A DNA stretch of 64,000 nucleotides from Candidatus Amulumruptor caecigallinarius (GTDB lineage Bacteria; Bacteroidota; Bacteroidia; Bacteroidales; Muribaculaceae), in contig JAMPDP010000001.1 of the NCBI GenBank assembly GCA_023665605.1, positions 1,072,169 through 1,136,168 on the forward strand, given 5' to 3'. The position numbers and the translations under genes were made by a program. The notes beneath the pieces were generated by a model, which had not been told where the DNA came from, did no database searches, and saw only the letters and a program-made list of their open reading frames with translations. Positions within the stretch are counted from its first letter, which is position 1; every line of letters begins with the position of its first letter. Shown one piece after another: positions 9,337-18,600 of this stretch.

Positions 9337-9410
9337 TGACTCCTACAGGATTCAAACCTGTAACCTTCTGATCCGTAGTCAGATGCTCTATTCAGTTGAG
9401 CTAAGGAGCC
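9337..9410 (-). tRNA. tRNA-Arg (anticodon ACG), copy 1 in transcript order
   Basis: Identical over its 74 nt to the copy at 9210-9283, with the duplicated segment extending slightly into the 5' flank. CCA is not encoded. The promoter at 9445-9476 lies immediately upstream. Confidence 0.95.
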
Positions 9411-9444
9411 GGATGCACGGGCTGTTGCTTCCCTAATGCGCCGA

Positions 9445-9476
9445 CAAAGTTATGAACTTTTTTTCAGACTGACAAA
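9445..9476 (-). promoter_or_regulatory. Promoter of the tRNA-Arg/tadA/queC/rnz unit
   Basis: On the minus strand TAACTTTG (9445-9452) is preceded by TTTG (9473-9476) at a 20-nt spacing, a near-ideal Bacteroidetes promoter. The predicted start is about 30 nt before the first tRNA. The T-rich stretch around 9451-9484 overlaps it. Confidence 0.75.
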
Positions 9477-9630
9477 TTTTTTTTTGCGTGACTCGTTCGC
9501 GAAAGAATAACAACAACATCAAAGGGTATTCACCCAGGGCAACCGCATCAAAATGTGGTTTACAATTATGTCTATAAAAGGAGGAAGGTGTATCAAAAGT
9601 AATTGAGGGTGTTGAAAAACCTCCTAAGGA

Positions 9631-9884
9631 GCGTCCGCAGGACGCCGATTTACACGTAGCCCCGGAAGCCGGAGCGTCAGCGGAGGCATCCGGGGATAAA
9701 TGAGTCACATAAAGGCGTCTGGAGGACGCCGATTTACAACGACATGGGGAGATTATCATTTCGGGCATGTAAATCGGCGTCCTCCAGACGCCTTTACACT
9801 GATATGCCCCTCCCCGGATGCCTACGAGCATTGGCATGCTCTCCGGCTTCCGGGGCTACGTGTAAATCAGCGTCCTGCGGACGC
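9631..9884. repeat. 254-bp hierarchical (nested) palindrome, non-coding
   Basis: Three nested inverted-repeat pairs occur: 9631-9674 with 9841-9884 (43 of 44 bp), 9685-9696 with 9811-9822 (12 bp perfect), and 9710-9738 with 9768-9796 (29 bp perfect), leaving a 29-nt apex. Smaller palindromes such as gcgtcc-gca-ggacgc lie inside the arms. Open frames across it have no domain-like content. A degenerate relative lies at 45432-45518. No transposase or target-site duplication is evident. Confidence 0.85.
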
Positions 9885-10045
9885 TTTCTTTGAAACACCT
9901 GCCGATTTATCCCGATTTGATGCGGCTGTCCTGGGTATTCACGGGAGTATTTTGGTAAGGCTGTAGAGTTTTTTGTTAATTTGTGGGCATTTCGGCTAAA
10001 AATGCTCATAATGGGGTCAAAGTGGCGAAAAAGTGTGGTGATTCC

Positions 10046-10076
10046 TTGGCGGGGATATACAAATTCGCTACATTTG
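10046..10076 (+). promoter_or_regulatory. Fimbrial operon promoter
   Basis: TTGG (10046-10049) and TACATTTG (10069-10076) are spaced by 19 nt. The nearest convincing gene starts at 10395, leaving a roughly 310-nt, pyrimidine-rich leader with no convincing gene or obvious strong hairpin. Confidence 0.7.
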
Positions 10077-10394
10077 CACCGTTAATAAAGAGTTGAGACA
10101 GACACATCCCACTTTTGCGTCACCCCTTCTTGCTGACCCTTCTGTTTCCGACGCAATCCGCTGCTTATCCGCCTTTCATGACACATCTATAAACAAGACA
10201 TCTGCACACCAAAGCATTGTCACACACTGTCCGAGCGCACGTCTTGCGTTAGTCTTTGTCATTGACCCCTCCCCTTCTGTGAATACCACAGGTTTCCGCT
10301 GCGACGTCTTGCCGTCCATGCACCCCCCTACCGGTACTACACCCCACCTAATATAAACCACACTCGACATACACCAATCCTTTAGTCCGTCATT

Positions 10395-11063
10395 ATGAAA
10401 TTCTGCAAATGGATTGCGCTGACGGCGCTCTTCATCGTAGGTGCTGCCACGGCCCACGCTCAGACGGCCGCCATCAAGACCAACCTTGTGGGTTGGGCTA
10501 CCACCAACCTCAACATCGGCGGCGAGCTCGGCGTAGGCAACAAGTCTACAATCAATCTCTTCGGCACTCTCAACCCCTGGGAATACGGCGACATGAAGCG
10601 TGTGCGCTTCTGGAACGTGATGCCTGAATACCGCTACTGGTTCTGCGAGAAGTTCAACGGCCACTTTGTGGGCGTGCATCTGCTCGGCGGCCAGTACAAT
10701 GTGCGCAACGCCAAGCTCACCTTCTTCGGCCTGCCTGACCTGACCACCGAGGAAGCCGGCCCCGCCTACTACACGCTGGCCGACGGCAAGACACAGAGCA
10801 CCGAGCGGAAGGCGCGCCACGTGGAGGGTTGGTATGCCGGCGCCGGCATCACCTACGGCTATCAGTGGATGCTCTCGAAGCACTGGAACCTTGAGGCCGA
10901 GATCGGCGTGGGTTACGCATACTCGCAGTACAAGTATTACGGCCGCTGCAACCGCCTCTTTGACAAGGATGGCGTGCCCATCCCTGAGGGTGCCAAGGAG
11001 CACAACACCATCAACTACTTCGGCCCCACCAAGGTGGGTATCTCGATCATGTACATGTTCTGA
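10395..11063 (+). CDS. DUF3575 outer-membrane protein, first gene of the fimbrial operon
   Basis: This 222-residue protein has a clear Sec signal (to about AHAQ, residue 22) and then alternating amphipathic strands ending in aromatic-rich KVGISIMYMF, as expected for a small beta-barrel. The start IKTNLVGWATTNLNIGGELG matches DUF3575, a family regularly found in front of Bacteroidales fimbrial genes. It probably sits in the outer membrane, with an assembly or accessory role inferred only from context. It is followed after 75 nt by the DUF3868 gene. Confidence 0.8.
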   Translation: MKFCKWIALTALFIVGAATAHAQTAAIKTNLVGWATTNLNIGGELGVGNKSTINLFGTLNPWEYGDMKRVRFWNVMPEYRYWFCEKFNGHFVGVHLLGGQYNVRNAKLTFFGLPDLTTEEAGPAYYTLADGKTQSTERKARHVEGWYAGAGITYGYQWMLSKHWNLEAEIGVGYAYSQYKYYGRCNRLFDKDGVPIPEGAKEHNTINYFGPTKVGISIMYMF

Positions 11064-11138
11064 GCCGAGGCCTCCACACCTTATTATATATAGATAACGG
11101 CATACATCAACCCCCATCAGGAATACATCAGACGCAAG

Positions 11139-12584
11139 ATGAAACTCCGGCATATAGCCCTGGCGGCATTAGCAGCCGCCGCCCCGATGGCCGCCTACGC
11201 CTCGCAGCAGACCCAGACGACGCTCCAGGCCGTGAAGGTGGACAACATGCAGCTGATCAAGCGCGGCTCGCAGATGACCGTCAACTTTGACGTAAACTTC
11301 TCAGACATAAAGCTCAAGAAGGACCAGCAGGTAATCTACACGCCCGTGTTTGTGGGCGAAGGTGACTCCGTGGTCATGGACAAGATAGTGCTCAACGGGC
11401 GCAACGTGGCCCTCAAAGAGCTCCGCGAGCCGCAGCGCGTGGTGGCCGGCGCGCAGACTCTGCAGCGCAAGAACGGCACCGTGCAGACAGTGCACGTGAG
11501 CCGCACATTCCCCTACGAGGAATGGATGAACTACTCCAAGGTGTACCTTGCCGAGGACCTGTGTGGCTGCGGCAAGCTCAAGGATCAGGACCGCATCCCC
11601 GTGGGTGAGTTTGACAACCGCCCGGCCCCGAAGCCTCAGATGAGCTTCGTCACCCCGAAGGCCGAGGCCGTGAAGGCGCGTGACGAGAAGGGCTCTGCCT
11701 TCGTGGACTATGTGGTTAACAAGACCAACATCCTCCCCGACTACCGCAACAACCGCCGCGAGATCGCCAAGATTGTCAAGACCATTGACCTGGTGAAGAA
11801 TGACCCCAACGTGTCAATCACCAACATCAACATCCACGGCTACGCCTCGCCTGAGGGCTCATACAGCAACAACACCCGTCTGGCCGAGGGCCGCGCCGCC
11901 TCACTCAAGGAGTATGTGCGCTCGCTTTACACCCTGCCTGAGAACCTGTTCACCTCCAATGCCACCCCCGAGGACTGGGAGGGCCTGCGCAAGCTCGTTG
12001 TGGCCAGCGACCTGAGCGACAAGGAGGGCATCCTGGCCCTGATAGACTCCGACATGGAGCCTGACGAGAAGGACCACGCCATCCGCCGCGAATATCCCAA
12101 GACCTACGCCTTCATGCTCAAGGAGTGGTACCCCGGCCTGCGCCACTCCGACTACACCGTGAGCTACGTGGTGCGACCCTTCACCGTCGAGGAGACACGC
12201 GAGATCATGGCCAAGAACCCCAAGCAGGTGAGCTTGAACGAGATGTTCCTCGTGGCGCAGACCATGACGCCCGGCTCCAAGGAGTTTAACGACGTGATGG
12301 ACATCGCAGTCAAGACCTACCCTGATGACGAGACCGCCAACCTCAACGCTGCCTGCGCCGCCCTCAACGAGCAGCAGTGGGCCAAGGCTGCCGAGTACCT
12401 CAAGAAGGCCGGCAACTCCCCCGAGGCATCGCTGGCACGCGGCGTGCTCGCCATGAACGAGAAGCGCTATGACGAGGCCGAGAAGTATCTCACCGAGGCC
12501 AAGGCCGGAGGCGTGGCCGCCGCCGAGGGCAACCTGCAGATCCTGGCGCGCCTGCGCACCATCGCCGCCCAGAACCAGGATTAA
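11139..12584 (+). CDS. DUF3868/OmpA-like periplasmic protein with C-terminal TPR-like helices
   Basis: This 481-residue protein has a signal peptide (ending near AYASQ), an N-terminal beta domain of DUF3868 type (about 25-165), then an OmpA-like region (about 185-280, including NIHGYASPEGSYSNN and RAASLKEYV, the peptidoglycan-binding fold), and helical repeats at about 370-470 that look like TPRs. DUF3575-DUF3868 pairs precede Mfa/FimA-type pilin genes in Bacteroidales, so a wall-tethered role in pilus biogenesis is likely but inferred. Confidence 0.8.
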   Translation: MKLRHIALAALAAAAPMAAYASQQTQTTLQAVKVDNMQLIKRGSQMTVNFDVNFSDIKLKKDQQVIYTPVFVGEGDSVVMDKIVLNGRNVALKELREPQRVVAGAQTLQRKNGTVQTVHVSRTFPYEEWMNYSKVYLAEDLCGCGKLKDQDRIPVGEFDNRPAPKPQMSFVTPKAEAVKARDEKGSAFVDYVVNKTNILPDYRNNRREIAKIVKTIDLVKNDPNVSITNINIHGYASPEGSYSNNTRLAEGRAASLKEYVRSLYTLPENLFTSNATPEDWEGLRKLVVASDLSDKEGILALIDSDMEPDEKDHAIRREYPKTYAFMLKEWYPGLRHSDYTVSYVVRPFTVEETREIMAKNPKQVSLNEMFLVAQTMTPGSKEFNDVMDIAVKTYPDDETANLNAACAALNEQQWAKAAEYLKKAGNSPEASLARGVLAMNEKRYDEAEKYLTEAKAGGVAAAEGNLQILARLRTIAAQNQD

Positions 12585-12681
12585 CCCCCCTCACGGCTGC
12601 CCGCGGCTGGATAGCTCCACCCAACACTGAATTAACTAACAATATCAAAATAATCCCCTTACATTAACCCAACAACCTTTT

Positions 12682-14322
12682 ATGAAACTTACCAAGTATG
12701 CCCTCATGGCTGCCGGTTGCGCGATGTTCGCAGCTTGCTCCAGCGACGAGCCCGTACAGGAGGCAGCCGCCCCCAATGCTCCCGAGGCCGCAGGCCAGGA
12801 TGCAGGCTATGTGGCCTTTGAGATCAAGCTGCCTACGGCAACCGGTCTTGGCGGCCGTGCCGCCGGCGACCCCGTGTATGACGACGGCGAAGCCCAGGAG
12901 TATGCAGTGATCAACGGCAACGTGATCGTGTTCCAGAACGGGGCCACCGACGCCGACACCAAGGTGGTGTGCACCGTGCCCCTGACCGGCATGAGCTGGA
13001 CAGACCCCAACGGCGGCCAAAACGTCACCACCTCCACCACCGCCGTGGCCAAGCTGAGCGGCGTGAGTGTGACCGGCGATGAGACCTACTCAGCCGTAGT
13101 GGTGCTCAACAGCGACTCCAACTTCCCGATGCCCGCTGTGGGCGACAACTTCGCCACATGGTCAACTACCCCCACCGACTACCCCATGATCATGGAGGAG
13201 GGCGGCCAGAAGTACCTCACCATGACCAGCGCCGCCCTGCTTGACGGCACTACCCCCAAGGTGCTCACCAACATCGACAAGACCAAGATCAAGGCTACCG
13301 AGGCCGAGGCTCTCAATGCCGGCCAGGCTGCCAGCTTCTACGTGCAACGCGCCGTAGCCAAGGTGACTACCAAGGTAAACGCCAGCTACGCTCCCACCGG
13401 CAAAGACTATGCAAATGACCAGGTGAAGATCCTGGGCTGGATGTGCGACATCACCAACAAGACCTCATTCCCCGTGCAGGTGACCGACGGCCTGACCAGT
13501 GACTACGCCGGCATCTGGAGCAAGTCATACTTCGTGGGCGAGGGCACTCCTCAGCGCGTGTACTGGGGCATCGACCCGAACTACAAGAAGGTCTCCGAGA
13601 CCGATGCCGAGACGGCGTTCAACCACTTCACCACCGCCGACCTTGACAACAACGGCAACCCCGCCAAGCAGTATGTGCTGGAGAACACCTTCGACCTCGA
13701 CGACCAGATGACTTGGGAGACTACCCGCATCATCGTACGCGCCAACTACACCCCCGCCGGGTTCAACGACGGTGACACCTTCTACCGCATCAGCGGCGAC
13801 GCCAAAAACTACTCCAAGACCGGCATTGAGGACGCCATCAAGCGTCAGATCAGCATCCTGTTCAGCAAGACCGGCAGCGTTGACCTGGGCAGCGCCGCCA
13901 CCACCGCCGGTGTCTATGCGCTGAATGCCTTCAACGTGACCATCGACGGGGCAGCCGCCACCACCGAGCAGCTCAACAAGATTGCCCTCGGTCTGGGCAT
14001 CGTCTCCTCCTCCGAGCCCGGCTTCTCCACCTACCAGAGCGGCATCGCCTACTATCAGGCCCGCATCAAGCACTTCGGCGATGAGCTGACCCCGTGGCAG
14101 CTTGGCGACCCCACCTACGGCACTGCCTACGACAAGTACCTGGGCCGCTACGGCGTGGTGCGCAACAACTCCTATGAGATCAGCATCAACAGCATCTCGC
14201 AGCCCGGTTCAGCCGTGGTTCCCCCCATCGAGCCCGGTCCCGATGATGAGAGCACCTATTACATGTCTGTTACCGTCAACCTGCTCTCTTGGGCTAAGCG
14301 CGTGCAGAACGTAGACCTCTAA
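12682..14322 (+). CDS. Mfa1-type major fimbrial subunit (type V pilin), lipoprotein precursor
   Basis: This 546-residue protein starts with a lipoprotein signal (FAAC, Cys19), then a hydrophobic strand (VAFEIKLP) and an Arg in GLGGRAAG at residue 59, the position where type V pilins are cut by an Arg-specific protease to open the groove. The body is beta-rich. The last strand (VTVNLLSWAKRVQ) resembles the C-terminal donor strand of Mfa1 pilins and nearly matches the end of the next protein. It is the first pilin in the operon and probably the shaft subunit. Confidence 0.85.
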   Translation: MKLTKYALMAAGCAMFAACSSDEPVQEAAAPNAPEAAGQDAGYVAFEIKLPTATGLGGRAAGDPVYDDGEAQEYAVINGNVIVFQNGATDADTKVVCTVPLTGMSWTDPNGGQNVTTSTTAVAKLSGVSVTGDETYSAVVVLNSDSNFPMPAVGDNFATWSTTPTDYPMIMEEGGQKYLTMTSAALLDGTTPKVLTNIDKTKIKATEAEALNAGQAASFYVQRAVAKVTTKVNASYAPTGKDYANDQVKILGWMCDITNKTSFPVQVTDGLTSDYAGIWSKSYFVGEGTPQRVYWGIDPNYKKVSETDAETAFNHFTTADLDNNGNPAKQYVLENTFDLDDQMTWETTRIIVRANYTPAGFNDGDTFYRISGDAKNYSKTGIEDAIKRQISILFSKTGSVDLGSAATTAGVYALNAFNVTIDGAAATTEQLNKIALGLGIVSSSEPGFSTYQSGIAYYQARIKHFGDELTPWQLGDPTYGTAYDKYLGRYGVVRNNSYEISINSISQPGSAVVPPIEPGPDDESTYYMSVTVNLLSWAKRVQNVDL

Positions 14323-14417
14323 GTCACTTCGACTCCACCAATAAGCCGGGATGAGGCCGGGCCGCGGCACTGACACCGCCCCCCGGAGCTCCCTCACCAC
14401 GGCCACAACACCAAAGG

Positions 14418-14444
14418 CCGGCGGAGGCCTGACACCTCCGCCGG
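14418..14444 (+). terminator. Intra-operon stem-loop after the major pilin gene
   Basis: A perfect 10-bp GC stem (14418-14427 with 14435-14444) and 7-nt loop lie in the 166-nt gap between the major pilin and the anchor gene. There is no U-tract, so partial termination or 3'-end protection, giving more shaft than anchor mRNA, is inferred. Confidence 0.65.
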
Positions 14445-14488
14445 ATACCAAAAATAATATCACACACATCATTAACTGACTCATTTTG

Positions 14489-15628
14489 ATGAAAACACTC
14501 TTCGGCAAGTGGCACATCGCCCTCACCATCGGGGCCTCGCTCGCGGCCTCCGCTCTGACCGGCTGCGGCCTGATGAAGGATGAGCCCGAGGACTGCGCGA
14601 CAGCGCCTGCCACATCGGTAAGTGTTAAGTTCAAGTATGACTACACCATGGCCGGCACAAACGTGTTCAGCCGGGAAGTGGGTGGCGTCACGCTCTACGT
14701 GTTTGACCAAGCCGGCAACCTGCTGACCGAACGGAGCGCCAACTATGCCAACGGCATCGCCGGGGCCGCCTTCGCCATGGACATCACCGACGCGGTGATC
14801 CACAACCCGCAGACCTACACCCTCTACGCGCTCGCCGTGGGCAACCACGCGGGCTACGAGGCCTCGCTGCTCACCCCCGGGGCCACTTTCACCCGCTCTG
14901 CCTTGCAGACGGGGCTCTCCACCGCCTCGGCCATGGAGCTGACGCTGTCACGCAACGGAGGCGTGGTGCCCGTGATACCTAATGGCAACAAGGACACCCG
15001 CATCGACACCACATGGGTGACTCTCTCGCCGCAGAAGCTGGTGATTCCCGAGATTAACTTTGACCCCGTGCCCTATGACGAGCAGCCCGAGGACTTCCAC
15101 GCCGAGGTGACAGTGCCGCTGATGCGCGTCACCAACCATCTGGAGTGCATCTTCTGGCTGAGCGACTTCCCCTCGGCCCTCCGTAAGGAGGACTTCACCA
15201 TCAGCGTGCAGGGCGCACGCAACGGCAACCTCGGCATCACCGGCACCCCTGCCGCCGGCAGCGAGGCACTGACCTACGAGGCCACCTTCATGTGGGTGGA
15301 GAACGCCTACCGATGCTCCGACGGGGTGACACGCCCCGTGGTACACGCCATCTTCGGCCTGTCACGACTGATGGCCGACAGCGGCGAGCAGATCAAGGTG
15401 ACAAACGCGCTGGCCGGTGGCAGAGTCACCACCGTGCCCTCCGTCAACCGACTGCTTGCCAATGGTCGCGAGGCGTACACCGGGCTCAACTACTCCGAGC
15501 AGGAGTATCTGGACCGCGAGCACAACTACTGCCTGGAGTTCCCGATTGACGATGTGATTCCCAAGTATGTGAACGTGAGCATCGGCATCCTCTCCTGGTC
15601 AAAGCGCATACAGATAGTGAACCTCTAA
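14489..15628 (+). CDS. FimB/Mfa2-type fimbrial anchor lipoprotein
   Basis: This 379-residue protein has a lipoprotein signal (LTGC, Cys26), then the family-typical EDCATAP segment followed by FKYDYTMAGTNVF and VTLYVFDQAGNLL, as in Mfa2/FimB anchors that hold the pilus base in the outer membrane and limit its length. There is no G-x-R processing motif after the first strand, unlike the other pilins of this operon, which fits an uncut anchor. The C-terminus (ILSWSKRIQIVNL) closely resembles that of the major subunit. The ATG at 14489 is preferred over the adjacent TTG. Confidence 0.88.
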   Translation: MKTLFGKWHIALTIGASLAASALTGCGLMKDEPEDCATAPATSVSVKFKYDYTMAGTNVFSREVGGVTLYVFDQAGNLLTERSANYANGIAGAAFAMDITDAVIHNPQTYTLYALAVGNHAGYEASLLTPGATFTRSALQTGLSTASAMELTLSRNGGVVPVIPNGNKDTRIDTTWVTLSPQKLVIPEINFDPVPYDEQPEDFHAEVTVPLMRVTNHLECIFWLSDFPSALRKEDFTISVQGARNGNLGITGTPAAGSEALTYEATFMWVENAYRCSDGVTRPVVHAIFGLSRLMADSGEQIKVTNALAGGRVTTVPSVNRLLANGREAYTGLNYSEQEYLDREHNYCLEFPIDDVIPKYVNVSIGILSWSKRIQIVNL

Positions 15629-15675
15629 GCCGAAAAACATAAAACCACACCACAGCATAAACACACCTCATCATA

Positions 15676-18600
15676 ATGTTGCGATATATCCGAACCTTCA
15701 AAGGCTCCTTCGCCGCCCTTGCCCTCGGGGCTCTCATGGCGGGATGCTCGGCCGATGACATCGACACGCCGCGCGACACCACGCCCGCGTATGCCGATGA
15801 CACGCAGCTGGTGATCAACCTCTCCGTGCCCGCCGACACCGAGAGCGCACCCGGCTCGCGCTCTGATGTGCCCGACTCCGGCGACCCATCGATGCGCCCC
15901 ACCTCCAACGAGGCCGCCATCAACAACCTGCGCGTTGTCCTTGTCAACACCGAAAACGGCAAGGTGACAGTGCGCTCGCTGATGGCACCCTCCGAGATGC
16001 CCGTCAACCCTGACCGCACCGCCACCTATCAGGTCAAAGGGCTGGAGGGGGGCAAGTTCAAGGTGTATCTGTTCGGCAACCTCGCCGAGGTGATTGACGA
16101 GGTTGACACCAAGGACAAGCTCGAACAAGCACTGATAGAGTACGGCTCTGACGGCCGCAACCTCGCGGCCGGGAACCTCCCGATGGTCTATGAGAGCTCT
16201 GCGGCAGTGGAAATCAAAGCCGCCGACGAGACCACACCCGCCACGCTGGTCAACGCCACGCTGGGGTTCGCCTGCGCCAAGGTGAGGATGAACCTGGTGT
16301 TTGACAAGGACGACCCTGAGGTGCAGAAGATGTTTGGCGACACCGGCCTGAAAATCAAGCAGCTCACGCTTCAGAACCTCTCCACCAAGTCGCGCGTGCT
16401 CTACACCCCCGGCTTTGCCGGCCCGGCCACCGACACCCCGCTGACCCTCTCCGCCGGGTTCTACTACACGCAGTTCACCGAGACCCAGGCCAATGCCACC
16501 GCCAATGACAAGTGGGTGCTCAACACCTCCGGCACCGCCACCAAGACGCTTGCCGCCCCCGCCTCGACGTGGATTTGGCAGTGCACCTTCTACGTGCCCG
16601 AGCGCTACATGGCCAACTCCCGTACGCTGCCCACGCAGCTCTTCATAGAGGCTGAGTCCACCACCGCCGCCGGCCAGGCAAGCAACATCACCATGGACTA
16701 CACCATCGATCTGGGCCGCATAGGCAACTACTCGCCTGACAACGCCGGGGCTGACGATGCCGACCTCTCGGTGGTTCGCGGCAAGCTGTATGAGGTAATC
16801 GGCAAGTTCAAGAGCTACAACCACGGCGAGGTGACAACCAACGTCATCGCCTCCCCCTGGGTCTATAACGACATCAACACCGACATGGTGGCCACCTACC
16901 TCAAGCTCGACAAGACCACCGCATCGGTGACATCCCTTGAGAGCGAGACCGTTGGCTTTCAGACCGACGCCCGCGGCAACATCGGCTTCGAGTGCAAGAC
17001 CCCGCTGATCGGCCCCTCGTCACAGTCACCCGTCGAGATGACCGTCAACAACGACGGCACCCTGACCTTCGCCGTCAACCCCGAGGTGGACATCACCAAG
17101 TTCACCACCGAGCAGGAGAAGCAGCTCAAGGGCACCGCCGAGTGCTACATCACCGCCGGGAACATCCGCAAGCAGGTGATGATAGACTATGACATCACCC
17201 CGTTCTTCACCATCCGACCGATTTCGGTCAAGATCCAGTATGAGCCGGGGCAGCCCTCACTGCTGACCAAGACCTTTGAGTACCGCACTAACCTCGGCGG
17301 CGTCGTCCTGACCAAGCAGAACTCCATCGGCAACGTCATCGTCGGTCCGTCAGCCCTCAACGGCTCGATGACCACCGCAAACTCCACCATCGAGTTCAAG
17401 TCCACCACAGGCGCGCTGACTAATGCCGTCGGCACCATCTCTGTGACCGCAGCCGACAACCCCGTCACCACCACCGAGCATTACCTCTCGGCGTTCCCCA
17501 AGGCCGCCGTTGACAATTACTCGAAGTACTCCGACTTCAAGACTGACCTGATAGTCACGGTACTCCCCCCGCTCGGCGGCTACCGCATCTACTTCCGACC
17601 GATCAATGACTATCAGTCGTACAACGGCGGGGCGGACACGGGCGAGTTCCTCAACGGCGACTACAACAACTTCCCCGCCGAGACTTACCTCCAAAGCTAC
17701 TCCACAGGCAAGAACTGGATAGACTGGTGGAACCCCAATGCTACCGGCGGCGACGAAAAAAACGGCGATTACCACCGCGTGTACATCTACACCCAGATAG
17801 GCGAGACCACCACCACTAACATCCAGGCACCGGCATGGCGTTTTACGGCTACTTATGGTAAGCCTAATGGAAGCACCAATACCGAGTGGGCCGACTGGGA
17901 AGGCAAGGGTAACAGCGATTTCAATGCAGATGTGACCAATCAGCTCGACCAGTCACAGATGAACGGAGACACCAACAACCCCGGTTGGTATTACTTTGAC
18001 CTTAGCCAAAATGCCGTTTCATCTACAATGAACGGTGCATCCGGTTCAAAAATACCTGAGCCGGGGCGCACACTGATTATCTTCTACAACAATTGTTGGA
18101 TTTCGCAAGGATATGCCCCCCACCGCGCAGCCCATCACCTTGACCCGGGTATCCAGCTCTTTGACTATGAGGATCGCGAGGGTTACTACATCTATGACCC
18201 GACGATGGATCCCTACTACCGTATGTACGACGAGCGCCCCGTTATCGAGGATATCAGCTATACTGTCTACTCCAAGGAGCGCATCACCGGCTGGGAGCAT
18301 AAGTATGGCGTAGCTGAGAACAAGGTAGGCTCGGACAATCCTGTGCAGTGGCGCATCCACTACACCATCCCCACCAACAACTCCTCGCAGCAGACGCTGG
18401 TGAACGGCTGGTACAAGACTGTTATCAAGCTCAAGGCTATCCGTGGTGACTATGAGAAGGCCATCACTCTGCTCGGCCTCAACGGCACCACTGCCTACGA
18501 GTATCCTGACCAATATGCATACTACGCTTACGTAAGTGGCAAAAGTGGTTTCAATAACCCGAAGTGCTATGTGTTCTCGGGAGGCAATGAGATCTGCGCT

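Noticed and set aside
9122..9355. Minus-strand open frame across the first tRNA-Arg (GSLAQLNRASDYGSEGYRFESC)
   Set aside because: It is translation of the tRNA gene itself, a well-known false protein.
9631..9884. Possible CRISPR array or IS element
   Set aside because: Repeats are inverted and nested, not regularly spaced direct repeats; no cas gene, transposase or duplicated target site is visible.
9433..9966. Open frames on both strands over the nested palindrome
   Set aside because: They follow the inverted repeats, have no domain-like content and no start signals.
10093..10356. 87-residue frame in the fimbrial leader
   Set aside because: Ser/Pro/Thr/His-rich, no recognisable domain and no ribosome site; more likely untranslated leader.
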